The position numbers were made by a program, and so were the translations under genes. 64,000 bases of DNA from Haliclona indistincta (lineage: Eukaryota; Porifera; Demospongiae; Haplosclerida; Chalinidae). The notes under the pieces were generated by a model, which made no database searches, was not told where the DNA came from, and saw only the letters and a program-made list of their open reading frames with translations. The stretch covers positions 1,024,764-1,088,763 of the forward strand of contig OZ024789.1 of the NCBI GenBank assembly GCA_964017065.1, written 5' to 3'. The stretch's first letter is position 1. Each line of letters begins with the position of its first letter. Positions 21,780 to 33,424 of the stretch are shown here, one piece after another.

Positions 21780-23060
21780 TTACATGTCTTGGAGTACATA
21801 CAGAGCCAGTCTGCTACTATAATAATCAAAGGATCAAAACAGCTTGGACTGAATCAGTTCCTTACATGTCTTGGAGTACATACAGAGCCAGTCTGCTACT
21901 ATAATAATCAAAACAGCTTGGACTGAATCAGTTACCGTAAATCCTTAAATAGAAGCCCCCTCAAATAGACGCCGGTCATAAATTGACGCCGGGGGTAAAA
22001 CTCTCAATAGTGCAATGGACGCCGGTCTTAAATTGACGCCTGGGCGTGGTTCGCACGTGTGCAGGACAACGCCCAAGCACATGGCCATGGCTGCACGTAG
22101 AAGCTACGACGTGGCATTTAAGCTGAAAGCTGTTGCTGCTGCAGAGACAAGTAGCAAGCGGGCCGCTTCTCATCAGTTTAAAGTTGACGCACAAGTTCTT
22201 CACCAAGGTGGGGAGTCCAGATCGTCTTATAAACGTGATGGCCTCTGATAACACTGGAGAAAGAGACTCGCGATCGTGACAATGCTGACGTGGGTGCAGC
22301 CATGGTTGGGGTGTGGCTACATACCGTACGATAGCTATTATATAAATAAACGTCGGTCTTATTTAGATGCCTCCCTCAAACCCTTGCTTAAGAAATAGAC
22401 GCCCCCGGCTTCTTTTTAAGGATTTATGGTACTTACATGTCTTGGAGTACGTCGTACAGAGCCAGTCTGCTACTATAATAATCAAAGGATCAAAACAGCT
22501 TGGACTGAATCAGTTACTTACATGTCTTGGAGTACGTCGTACAGAGCCAGTCTGCTACTATAATAATCAAAGGATCAAACAGCTTAGACTCAATCAGTTA
22601 CTTACATGTCTTGGAGTACGTACAGAGCCAGTCTGCTACTATAATAATCAAAGGATCAAAACAGCTTGGACTGAATCAGTTACTTACATGTCTTGGAGTA
22701 CAGAGCCAGTCTGCTACTATAATAATCAAAGGATCAAAACAGCTTGGACTGAATCAGTTACTTACATGTCTTGGAGTACGTTCAGAGCCAGTCTGCTACT
22801 ATAGATCAAAACAGCTTGGACTGAATCAGTTACTTACATGTCTTGGAGTACGTACAGAGCCAGTCTGCTACTATAATAATCAAAGGATCAAAACAGCTTG
22901 GACTGAATCAGTTACTTACATGTCTTGGAGTACGTACGGAGCCAGTCTGCTACTATAATAATCAAAGGATCAAAACAGCTTGGACTGAATCAGTTACTTA
23001 CATGTCTTGGAGTACGTACAGAGCCTCAAAGGATCAAAACAGCTTGGTTACTTATATGTC
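21780..23060 (-). repeat. ~82-bp tandem array resembling duplicated mini-exons
   Basis: About eleven units. On the minus strand each unit has an acceptor-like ATTATTATAG, a segment starting TAGCAGACTGGCTCTGT and ending CCAAGACAT, then a donor GTAAGT. The segment is 33 bp in the standard unit and 36 bp in two units with an extra CGT-type triplet, so length stays a multiple of three; one unit has lost 4 bp. The AGCAGACTGGC frame reads SRLALYVLQD. A pogo-like MITE is inserted at 21,935-22,429. Confidence 0.85.
21935..22429. mobile_element. Pogo/Tc1-mariner-type MITE with transposase remnant
   Basis: Inverted ends CCGTAAATCCTTAAATAGAAG (left) and the complement of CCATAAATCCTTAAAAAGAAG (right) are flanked by TA. 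Removing the insert restores the local array unit. A + frame at 22,081-22,180 reads RRSYDVAFKLKAVAAAE and then KRAASHQFKVD, the N-terminal DNA-binding helix-turn-helix of pogo-like transposases. It is therefore an internally deleted derivative; the catalytic domain is gone. Confidence 0.8.
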
Positions 23061-23214
23061 TAGGAGTAGTTCCATGAAATCTTTCTGCTATAAAATTAAA
23101 ATAGTTAGTTTTTACATGACTAGGACTACGCACTGAGTTGTAAGTGCTAGTCTGCTACATATTCAAAATGTGTACAGTGACCCGGTTATTATTTGAAGTC
23201 TACAAAGTCCACAA

Positions 23215-23775
23215 CACACGGTGCAACACACAACACACGATCCACACGGTGTGGCGATACTCAAGCTAGTGCTTGGTCACGTGCGCTAACCACTGCTTGG
23301 TCACGTGCGTATTGCGCAATATCACAATAATGGCGTCTAACACTTAGCTGACAATGGATCACGATCGAGAAATCGCGGAATGTATATCGCCGTTTCGCTA
23401 AAAACGAAGTTCAAAAGGCACATGCCAGGAGAATTTCACGACTGTTCGTGGGTGTTTTGGTCTCATCACTGCTCGCGTAAAGGCGCTACATGTAGGCGAG
23501 TTGAAGAAAGAAGAATAAGAAAACGAAGATGACAAAAGTCGATTTTCACCGTTTCCAGGTTCGTCACTTTAGTAACATTTTCGGGCAATCTCCTTGCTAC
23601 TGTAAGATGGGGCAACGCCAGAGAGCAGATCTAAGTGTCTTTGGACGTATAAAATTCATCACCAGGCGAAGTATCAGCGTTTGAACGCTAATACATTGTA
23701 TGTAGCCGCCATCTTGTTTTCCCGTTCAACCCTACATAGGGAGGCACTACCGTGCCTCCCTAATATTGATTATAC
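23215..23775 (-). repeat. Dispersed repeat, inverted copy of 52,527-53,085
   Basis: Matches 52,527-53,085 in reverse complement, including AAACAAGATGGCGGCTACAT and GGGAGGCAC...GTGCCTCCC at one end and CACGTGACCAAGCA at the other. No coding potential. The conserved hairpin at its outer end abuts the Helitron remnant here and a foldback in the other copy. Confidence 0.85.
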
Positions 23776-23777
23776 AA

Positions 23778-25660
23778 TTAGCTAAAGTGCAAAATCTCAT
23801 CAGTATCAGTGCTTTGGTGATGTTGCTGTAGGCGAAGTATGTCTTCTTCAAGAGAGTGCGGGATGTTTCCAGCATGGAGAAAGTAAGAATACGCCTCTAC
23901 GTATGTTTCATGACCCGCAAGTAAATCGATGACTTTACGAAAGCTTTTATGCTTCATGAGAGACTGCTGACAGTATTGATCGTATTTAGGACCAGCAGGA
24001 TCAGGTGATATGTATGGCCTAGTAATGACAATCACTTGTTTGGCTCTTTTATTTGGTTCTGCGCCCAATTCTTTTGGCATTGTGTATTGCTGTGCATATT
24101 TCATGATGGTCATGGTGTTGAAGATAGGTGAGGATGGTCTAGCAATGTAGTGGTCAAGGATAGAGAGGGCTGTGGCTCTGCCGTCTCGCTGGATTTGTTC
24201 CTCCACTGCTCTTGACCCATCAAGACTTAGAACCAGGAAGTCACATGATGCTTTGTACATTGGTAGCTGTAGCAGGATATGACAAGTTTCTTGAGCAGAG
24301 TAATCTCTGTCTCCAACAGCGTGAATTAACAGTTTTTGAACTGCCTTGAGAGATTGATTACCATCCTTAAGGCATCTAACGATCCTTGTAAAGGTGTCTT
24401 TCAATGTCTCTGATCTGGGTTCGCTCTTGGTAACATACTTCGTGCAGTAATCAATGACTCGACGTCTAGAAATGATGAATTGCATGTCAACATTAGCACG
24501 CCAGCCTGACAATTGAATGGGATTGTAGCTATTAATCATTCCATCATTGATAGTACTGGCTCATCTTCAAGGACAATTGTTGTATTGGGTTGCAATGGCT
24601 TTGGGTAGCCAAAACGACATGCTTGTTTTCCCCGATAAGTTCTAAGACAGTAGGCTTCAGAACAGCGAGTGTGCCTCTGACAAGTTGCAATTAACTGAGA
24701 CAGATCTTGTTGGTGATCATCAACATCCAGGTAGGATCTGTTGCAGATATGCTGAGGCTGTGTAACTGGCGGTGGTGCACTTTCTACATCTCTGCCATCA
24801 GGAGCAACTGCAGGATTGATTGTAGAGACAATAGTGTTGGCATAATGAACAATTTCCTCCTTTACAGTTTCAATGTTGTCAGTAGACTTAAGAAGCTGCT
24901 CAACATCAGGTGCATTAGGTAGCCATGCTACTTCATGAACGTGTGGACTTCCTCTGTGTTGCCACTCAAACCGCATCCAGTAGTCAGTAGCCCCAAGAAT
25001 TCTCTTGTAGAAAACTTCAACAAACAGCTGTATTCTGTAACAGAAAAACCAATCAGCAAGAGCTGGGTTGTCATTGATAGCTTGAGTTCTATTTGAAGAA
25101 GAATCTGGATCTTCTGGACAAAGAAGACGAGCTAGTTCTGGCCACTGTAGGTCAGCTGCACTATGGGTGAAGAAGATTGTTGGTAGTCCAAGAGTGTCGA
25201 CCATAGAAATTAGACGGTTTCTTTGTTTGAACCAATATTGACGTGAGCCACGAAGACTTGATGCATAGCAAAGTACTTTATTGGAAAATGTCTCACCTTC
25301 TCTGCCAACCATATCACAAAGCGCATTCTGCTCGGCTCTTGCAGCCACTAATCCGTCGGTTTCCAGCTCAGAAGCACCAGTCTGAGAAGAGTGGTTTAGC
25401 CTGCTAGATCCTGCGTGAGTTTGCGCATTTGTTCTAGCTTGCTCTCTTCGTATAGCTAATCTCTTCTCCCGATCTTCAGCTCTCTCTGACTGTTTCTTTG
25501 CTCTTCTCTTGGCTAATCTTTTCTCACGATTTTCAGCTGTCTCTGATTGTCTCTTTGCTCTGGCTTGGTCTCTTCTCCTTGCTAATCTCTTCTCAAGTTG
25601 CTCAGCCGTTCCGGTTTCCAGCTCTTGCACGCTCTGCATCGCACCGCGTGTGCAATACCG
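23778..25660 (-). pseudogene. Helitron Rep (HUH endonuclease) remnant, helicase missing
   Basis: The minus strand first shows basic tandem motifs (ENREKRLAKRR, EDREKRLAIRR) typical of Helitron N-termini. The replication initiator region follows: FEWQHRGSPHVHEVAWL holds the HUH motif (HVH), and VIDYCTKYVTKSEP holds the two-tyrosine motif. FSAQET-like DYSAQETCHILLQLP and LVLSLDGSRAV come next. In known Helitrons this protein nicks and rejoins DNA for rolling-circle transposition. A frameshift near 24,539 (LSMM / MINSYNP) breaks the frame, and the PIF1-type helicase that should follow is absent: the frame ends at 23,778 beside another repeat. Open sequence upstream of about 25,660 belongs to a foldback. 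Confidence 0.85.
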
Positions 25661-25867
25661 AAGTATCTCTAGAAAGCTCCACCTCGTCGCGCCCATATGG
25701 TCCTTCCGAACAAGCTGTTCTCGCAACCGGCATCCACGGGGCTCGCTCAGGCTCTCTGGAAGCTCCACATTTTTGTCGGTCGCCCGTACCTTCCGGTCAA
25801 GCTGTCCGGTCGGTCGTACCTTCCGGTCAAGCTGTTCTCGCAACCATGGGGCTCGCTCAGGCTCGCC

Positions 25868-26375
25868 CCAAAAAGCCACGCCCACAACACTATTTTCTTC
25901 AGGGACGCTGTAAAATGGTACTGGTAAAACCAGGAACGGGAAACGGGAAATAAGAAACGGCGCCATTATTGCACTAGAAACTACTAAATCCTAAACCCAA
26001 GACCCTAAAAACCTAAAAACCTTCGCCTAACAGCGCCCAGTATGGACCTAACGGCGCCAGTATGGACCTAAGGGCGCCCAGTACTATTATGGCATGTTAG
26101 GCGAATACTGGGCGCTGTTAGGTCCATACTGGCGCCGTTAGGTCCATACTGGCGCCATTAAGTCACATGCTGGCGCCGTTAGGTCCATACTGGGCGCTGT
26201 TAGGCGAAGGTTTTTAGGGTCTTGGGTTTGGTTTAGGATATAGTAGTTTTTAGTGCAATAATGGCACCGTTTCTTTTTCTCGCTTCCCGTTTCTGGTTTT
26301 ACCATCTCCCCATTACAGCGTCGCTGCAGGTATTGAGAGCAAAATAGTATTGTGGGCGTGGCTTTACATTAGTCA
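25868..26375. repeat. Foldback repeat with GGACCTAACGGCGCC motifs
   Basis: Left arm from the AAAGCCACGCCCACAACACT side to about 26,080 pairs with about 26,100-26,375. Inside, the motif CAGTATGGACCTAACGGCGC recurs in both orientations several times. Another fragment sits at 26,703-26,757 within the next element. No gene. Confidence 0.8.
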
Positions 26376-26531
26376 CACCCTAAACATGGTCTAATTTTGA
26401 GTCCAGTCCAGTCCAGAGTCCAGGTGGCGGGGCACCCACGCAAATTCCACCGCCCTCAATGCCCACGCAAATCATAGACTCTAACGAAAAGCCCCACATG
26501 CGTGGGCAATTCGCGGTTAGATTCTATGGTA

Positions 26532-27561
26532 AGGGAGGGCGGGGTAATTCCGCCCACACTTCCGTGTTTCCAACTTAAGAGCTGCTTTACTCCAGCAGAG
26601 AACAATCTTTCCAACAACCAATGGCAGGATCTTGTAGGTCAATCTAAGTACTCTTAGTGGTTGCAACTAGAGCAAGTCACTGTCAGAGATTACTGTCAGA
26701 GATTCGCCTAACAGCGCCCAGTATGGACCTAACGGCGCCAGCATGTGACTTAATGGCGTTAATAATAACAGCAGCTTGACTTTCCTAATTACTGAGAAAA
26801 TTCCAAAATTATTTTTTCAGGGTAATTCCGCCCACCGCGTTTTTTCTATTGTGAAGAGGAATTGCTAGGGGAAACGGTTTCTAGCCGTGAAAGAAAGGTT
26901 CTATACTATTTCCCAATAATCTCTGACAGTATTCGTGCGCAATCATGTGAGTCAGCAGCCAATTATTCGTGGAATATGAACATGAAATCAGAATGCTGAA
27001 TAAACATGGATGAATAAGTGATGAGTCATAGAAAACCGAGTTCCAGTTGTTGTGAGTAACAATCATGTCGCTGACAGAAGTCACTGAGCCATTCTTCCTC
27101 CTCGCTCACAGTCAGCATACTTTTCAAAACATTCATTTCCTGTCGGCGTCATTTCAGCAAGCCACACCTCTTAAAAATTCCTTCCTCGTGAGTGCGCTCC
27201 AAAGCCGCTTGCAGTCAGAGATCTGGAGTGTCTGAGCATCCCAAACTGTTTTAATAGTATAATTGACTGTTAATAATCCATTCTATGCTTACACGAGGCT
27301 CTGAGTATAAAGCATGATTGAGCTAAGTAAGTTTTAGGAAGTTTTTTTGTAGTTTTTCGTCTACCGTGATGAATAGATATTAATTTTTTATCAAAAGAAA
27401 GCAAGCTCATGCGCTTGCTTCAGCAGTTCAGTATAGCTATATAGTGTAGCTATTTATTCAGCACTTTGGTGCTGCCGTTCGCTTGCTTGTTTGCAGGCAC
27501 CAGCTGCTCGAACTTGGAATGAGCGGAATTACCCCGTGGGCGAAATTACCCCGCCCTCCCT
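26532..27561. mobile_element. TA-flanked MITE with AGGGAGGGCGGGG ends
   Basis: The ends read AGGGAGGGCGGGGTAATT and its complement, followed by CGCCCAC, and both are bordered by TA (26,530-26,531 and 27,562-27,563). Length 1,030 bp. The interior contains a fragment of the neighbouring foldback and no transposase. TA duplication suggests Tc1/mariner-type mobilisation (inference). Confidence 0.7.
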
Positions 27562-27563
27562 TA

Positions 27564-28575
27564 GTGATCTGGGAAGCAGTTGTAAAACGGAGTGCCAAAT
27601 TTAGCCAGAATGTAAGCAAGTAATCGCTTTAACTAGGTTAATGCAGTTGTACAATCGTAGGCGGAGGGCAGCGGACTATAAACTTGGCTGAGAGTTTGTT
27701 TGTTTGTAAGTTATGGGTCGAAATATCGTGAAAAGGCTATAAAATGGCGAGCGTTTCAAGACTATTTTGCGTTTTACTCAGAGCCAGTCGCCCAGACGTC
27801 CAAGTTAATAGTCTACTGCCCTCCGGAGGATGCTAACCCATCAGTAGACGATGGACTCTGTAGCGACACTGTTACAGCGCGCGCGAAAAGTGGCGCGCCG
27901 TTTTGCAGTTTACTATCTCTCCAATTGTGCCTGCTGTCGCCGAGTTGCGTAGTACCCAGCGTTGAATATAGCTCAAGAGAGAAAGAACAGTGCTTAGCGT
28001 CTTCATTGATGGCCTTCACAGCGCTATAGCGTGTTCATTTTTGTGAATATTAATTAGGCGAACTGTTACCCGTCACCTTAACTAACATTGCAAACTGTTT
28101 GACTACGAAAATATCAAATTGCTGGGTTTTTGATCTAGCACTGATTGATCATAGCAAAACAGCATTTTCCCCATGAATTGGCTGCTTAAAATTCATAATT
28201 AGTTGGAATCAGCGTATCTGAAAACCTTTGGGTGGTTTTTGGTCACTGAAACGTCTCAGTCTCAGACGTCGCGAAAGTCAATTTCCATTTTTGAATTGAA
28301 AAAGGTGGAGACATTTCCGGCCGCATGACGCACATAGCGACGCCCACGCACATCGCTACCAAGAGTTTGAGTTAATAGAACTCATTACGGCGTTTACGCG
28401 ACCGCGGAACGGTGCATTTAGCCAGTGTACTGTTAGTGTATTTACATGTATTATATGCATGATTTTAGCAGTGAATAAGACTTACACAGCGTGCACGTCA
28501 CCAAACAGAGATTTTGATTGGTCAGTGTGCACTTCCGGTTTCATCAACTCATTGCAAAACCTAGACACCAATTTC
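27564..28575. other. Unassigned interval
   Basis: A 109-residue + frame at 27,700-28,029 (start MFVSYGSKYREK) has no recognisable domain. Near 28,060-28,081 a CCCGTCACCTTAA end resembles the TTAA MITE ends at 55.8 kb, suggesting an old MITE border. Nothing else could be assigned. Confidence 0.4.
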
Positions 28576-29345
28576 AACCCTGTTGAATTGAATCATTCTC
28601 TTACATTGGATGACGACATGTACAGCAAGTGAATAAATTGAGTGACTATTCCGACCAGACCAGCAGCATCACATGGTCAAGTATAAAAAGTTTTTTTGCA
28701 AATGGTTATTATTCGTGAAAATAATATATTATTAATAATTATTAATCATCAACAGAACAAGAGTATTAGAAAGTTGACTAATCAAACAATACAAAAAGCA
28801 GTAACTATAATAATTACTGTAAGCAGCAGCAATATTTACGATTATCTTGATTCACATCTCCAGTTATATTTTTAACTTGTCCACCTGCAACACAATCAGC
28901 ACTCGTGCGTCCATATGAAATGTTCTCTGTAAGTACACAGTAAGTAATAATTATTATTTAAACTACTCAGAATGGTACATTGCATGATTTCAAGTGATCA
29001 TGCATGAGCAAAAGGTGAATGCATTGACCGGATTCTACTATCTAGATAATTATTATAATGATACTGTAGTAGTCTCTGGATAATAGTAGTACTATAACAG
29101 TAGAACTATAAGGAGACCGGATTTTACTATCCAGAGATTAGCCATAATGGTTTTTGACCCAGGACAAGCAAAATAAAACTGAATAAACATCTAAGGTCAG
29201 TCACTCTACAATAACTAGTTTACAATAACTAGTCTACAAAAAAGCACCAAAGGTGCAGATGCCTTGGTGCAGTAGCATGTATGCTAGCATGCAATTAGCA
29301 GATGCATATGACAGCACGTATGCAAGCAGTAGATCCATGGAAGCA
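28575..29345 (+). repeat. Inverted duplication, arm B (partner 4,490-5,310)
   Basis: Near-identical reverse complement of arm A. It contains host-like AT-rich sequence, then tandem 14-base units (TACAATAACTAGTC type), then the beginning of the composite repeat (GCACCAAAGGTGCAGATGCC). Confidence 0.85.
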
Positions 29346-29897
29346 TCAAAACAGTACCATGGAAGCATGCAATGCAAGCTGCAGTAGAAGTAACCAGCAG
29401 ATCCATGGAAGCATGCAAGCCATTTGGTGCAATGCCTCAGTGGAGATGCATATAAGCAGCAGATGCAGCAGGTAACAGAACAATTGAAGCATGCAAGTAG
29501 CAGAACCATGGAAGTAAAGTCAGTAAAACCATACGGTGGAACCATGCAACTGCATGAGCAACATATTCATGGAAGGACAGCAGAACCATGCAAGCAGCAG
29601 AACTGAAGCATGCAAGTAGCAGAACTATGGAAGAATGCAAGCAGCAGAACTATGGAAGCATGCAAGCAGCGAACTATGGAAGCATGCAAGTAGCAGAAAT
29701 ATGGAAGCATGCACAGTGGCGGATCTAGGGGGGGCCAGGGAGGGCAAAGCCCCAGATTTCTCAAGTTATGAATATTAATTTTTATTGTATTTACGTTTAT
29801 GCGTTTTACATCAACACGTGTTACTGTACAAACCACTGAAACCAGGAGCTCCTGTCTAAACATATGTGGTCAACTGGCTCTGTAGTTCAGCTCAACT

Positions 29898-30373
29898 ATG
29901 TCTAGACAGCTAACACTGTTTGATTGTAGAGGTAAGTACTAAGCAAAGCTGTAAAATCTGCCTGCTATGTAGAAAAAATTAATAACTGACTATTATAGGT
30001 AGAAATTCAAGAAGAAGCACAGTTATTGATGCTTCTACTTCAGCTGATCATGTGCAACAACCTGAACCAGTAGTTGCTGAACAGAATTCCAGGCTCGATG
30101 ACTGTGAGGTACATGTTGATATGAATAATAATGGAAATATGAACGAAGCCTGTGGCTTTGAAACCAGTACAAGCACAGCAAATACCAGTGAATCAGAGCC
30201 TAATAGCGCTCGGGCATGCATTCCTCTCGATATAGCTCAGGGATTAGAAGATCAGCCCATTCAGCCGCAAAACTTTGAGTTTACGAAGAATGGTAGATCA
30301 TTTAATTCTTCTTGGTTTACCAAGCATGCATGGTTAGAGTACTCTGTTTCTCGAGACGCTGCTTTCTGTTATC
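29898..30373 (+). pseudogene. hAT transposase, N-terminal exons with TTF-type finger
   Basis: Exon 1, 29,898-29,931 (MSRQLTLFDCR), joins exon 2 from 29,999 (GRNSRRSTVIDAS); the intron is GTAAGT...TTATAG and the phase agrees. The frame runs through an acidic linker to FNSSWFTKHAWLEYSVS and DAAFCYP, the start of the TTF-type zinc finger that binds transposon ends in this family. It is cut at the last codons by the nested element; the frame continues at 32,215 as PSRFF. Confidence 0.82.
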
Positions 30374-32214
30374 CAGTCGACACGCCAAATAACCGGAAGT
30401 CCAATACAACACGTACAAATTTATTATTATGCCGCCTACCCTGCAGCGTCTATTCAAGGATGTTTGAATTATTCATAAGCAAACTAAACAGTTCATATCT
30501 ATTGTCATCTTGGTGCTTTTGCTTTTATTTTTGCAACAAAGTATCTCCATCATCTGCTTTATCAATACACAAATCCTTGTAGCCTTACGCTCTAAACCAG
30601 CCTCTGTATCGGAGCTAAACCAAGCACGACACCGAATTCGTATGCTTCCATAGACTGCGTCAGGAATTTTTTTCGCAACCAGCTTTCAGTATTATAATGC
30701 ATCTCAGCAAATGTACACACACCAAGCTCAACATAATACAAACTTCGAGTTGTTCCAGCTTGCACTTACTGAACTATGAGCGCTTCAAAGTACGCTTGCG
30801 CTATCCCATTTAGACATTCTTTGATTATACAATTTACAATACTGCATTATTATAACAGCTATAATTATATTCTAATGGTGACAGGTAGATCATAAAGGGT
30901 CCAAATGGACACCAGAGGCAGCAAGCGACGTCTGTCCAATGATGGTAATGATGACAGTCAGCCAGGAGAGTCAGTCAGTCAGTCAAGTGTGCGCACTTAG
31001 TGAATTACAACACTAACACACAAGTAATGTGCACACATGGCAAACATGACGAAGCCTTAAAACTGGGTATAGTACCAAGTGACGTGATATGCCACCCGTG
31101 TCACGATGACCTCCGAAGAATTGGTAGTGATCCAAACAATGTTCCTAGGTGGGAGAAAAAAGTCAAGCAATAATTAAATGCAGCATACATGGCTGTGACG
31201 ATGCATGCTTCACCAATAATTACAAATTACAAGTACCTAATATCAAGGAACGTTTGACGTGTGTAAGTACAATTCAATGAAATTGTACCTTTCCCAACCA
31301 ACCCCTTTTGCAATAGTACCTATTACATCGTGTACAATGCAATTCATAAAGAATTTGTGGAGCCTATTTGAGGCACGATGCATCCAGGCCGTGCCCAAAT
31401 CCCAAATGCTGCTATAATCAAAAAGCATTTGCATTTACAAGACAATGCTGCCTTTGAAGGCAATCTTGGCAAAAAGACTGTAAGTGTAAGACTAGTTGTG
31501 TGACAGGAAGGTGTGTATGTAAAAAAGGACAACTGTTCTGAAGGTTGTTCATGGCCCAAACACTACTACAAGAGAAAGTATAACACGTAACGGCTGACAC
31601 GTAGCATGGAAATTGAAGACAGAACTCTAGAGTGGAGCAGTGATCGATTCTGATCAATCAGACAATGAAACAGATTATGAGAGTGATATAGAACAAGTAC
31701 ATGGGTAGTATGACCAGTTCTTTCTAACTACAAGTGCTTTGTATGTCATAATAATTTTATAGATCACGTTTTCTCGAGTATTATGTATTATAAAACTCAG
31801 TCGTCACGTTTGTCACCGTCAGGAATTTTTTTGGCGCAACAGATACACGCTCATAACCGGTAAAACACATTAAGCAATATTCAATGTAAAACATACCTTG
31901 AATATAAGTTGTTCCACTGCATGAACGAGGCGTTAGCTTCCTGAGAATTCTGTTCCTCCACGACGCCATTTTCAAGTGTGGTACAATAAACGACGGAAGA
32001 CGGCAAACACAACAGCCAACTGAAGTCAAGATAACCATAGAAATAAACTAAAGTTCTCCCTGGACCGTTCTGGTTATGTTTTTAAGTCCTCTATCGTCGG
32101 GATAACGTACAAAAGAACGTTCTTCACTAGCAACCAGACACACCTCAAACGCTCCATTTTGTGTTTACTCATGACGTCACCAAAATAATAAATTTCTGCT
32201 TGGCGTGTCGACTG
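30374..32214. mobile_element. Nested 1,841-bp element with 4-bp TATC duplication
   Basis: Ends CAGTCGACACGCCAA and the exact complement, flanked by TATC on both sides (30,370-30,373 and 32,215-32,218). Excision restores the hAT frame FCYPSRFF. Possible small exons inside read SKRRLSNDGNDDSQPGES, then DVICHPCHDDLRRIGSD with a Cys-x2-Cys, and an acidic SDQSDNETDYESD. No transposase core is seen. Four-base duplications occur in Chapaev and Sola superfamilies; I do not assign it. Confidence 0.8.
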
Positions 32215-33185
32215 TATCCAAGTCGCTTTTTCGCAAAGCTTTGTTACAACAGGGTACAGGAATTGGAAAAATGCAACTGGAGCAAGTGGCCGATCAGTAA
32301 AACATAGTCAGTCTCTTAGACACAACAATGCAGCAGCTGCTTGGGCTGATTTTAAACAAAATCAGCAATCACAAACATCCATAGCCACTAGTTTGAGTCA
32401 GGCTCGGAAAGATCAAGTTTGCCAAAACAGGCACTATATCAAGACGCTTATTAAAGCCTTGCTTTACTGTGCTTTCCAAGAAATTGCGTTGAGAGGGACA
32501 GGGAAGGTGATAATTCTAGAATTAATTATAGAGGCAACTTCTTGGAGCTTATCGATGTAATTAGTCATTATGACCCCGTAGTAAAGAATAAACTTGAGTT
32601 TGGTCCAAGGAATGCTATGTACACATCCCATGCCATTCAAGATGAGCTCTTGAAATCATTAGCAACAAATTAGTGCACATGATCTGCCAGAGTAAAAGAA
32701 GAAGGGTTCTATACCATCCTTTGTGATGAATCTAGGGACACTGCTAAACAAGAGCAAATGTCATTTGCAGTTCGTTATGTTGACATGACAGATGGGTGTG
32801 TCCATGAGCACTTTCTCACATTCATCCAAGCTGAAAGCTTAGATGCAAAGAGTTTATCGTCTTACATCAAGAGGCTAATCACAGAAAATGATTTTGATAC
32901 CAATAAGATGGTTTATTAGTCAAGGGTATGATGGGGCTAGTGTGATGAGTGGTTGCTGCACAGGTGTCCAAACTCGAGTACCAGAATTTGCTCCTTATGC
33001 GGTATACATCCACTGCTATGCAATTGTCTTAAACCTTGTGCTAGTCGATTCAGTGAAGTCTGTGACCTCTGCAAGCGAGTTCTTCATGCTATTAGAAGCC
33101 CTTTATGTATTGGTGTTTACAAGTAACAAGCTCCTGTTTGCTGCTGTCTTACGTGCAACATGGCCACAGCCTTCTCTGTATACTG
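32215..33185 (+). pseudogene. hAT transposase, central part (DUF4371-like)
   Basis: Resumes at PSRFFAKLCYNRVQELEK with frame changes, and contains HSQSLRHNNAAAAWADFK, then NFLELIDVISHYDPVVKN and FVIQAESLDAKSL-like text. ISQGYDGASVMSGCCTG carries a conserved Asp of the hAT nuclease. YIHCYAIVLNLVLVDSVKS follows, normally with a CHAH. Stops and shifts (for example near 32,512 and 32,672) make it non-functional. Confidence 0.82.
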
Positions 33186-33189
33186 CTGG

Positions 33190-33424
33190 TAAAAAGCTGT
33201 TCATGACGTAAAAGCTGCCCGTTGGCTGGTGGCCGCATGCAGAAAAACTTCCATATAGGGAAGTTTTTTGACGCGCAAGGCGGCGGAGTTTACGTTTGGC
33301 TATTACTGCACGGGCGATTGGAGTTGAACGCTCCTTCCTCTTATGGGCTCCTGCTTGTGAATATCATTATTGGGCGCAAAAGGGGGGTTCGTGCGCACCT
33401 CTGGATCTACCCTAGATCCGCCAC
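33190..33424. mobile_element. Right end of a second hAT-related copy inside the hAT gene
   Basis: A non-family stretch interrupts the transposase and ends CTAGATCCGCCACTG, which is the hAT right terminus. No matching left terminus is seen, so this is a truncated insertion or a rearranged end. The interior is short and has no gene. Confidence 0.55.

Noticed and set aside
21780..23060. Open frames of 143-145 residues as a repeat protein
   Set aside because: They are on the strand opposite the splice-like signals, consist only of the tandem unit, and shift frame with unit length.
25498..25953. Overlapping + strand frames opposite the Helitron gene
   Set aside because: They mirror the Helitron Rep and foldback sequence on the other strand and match no family.
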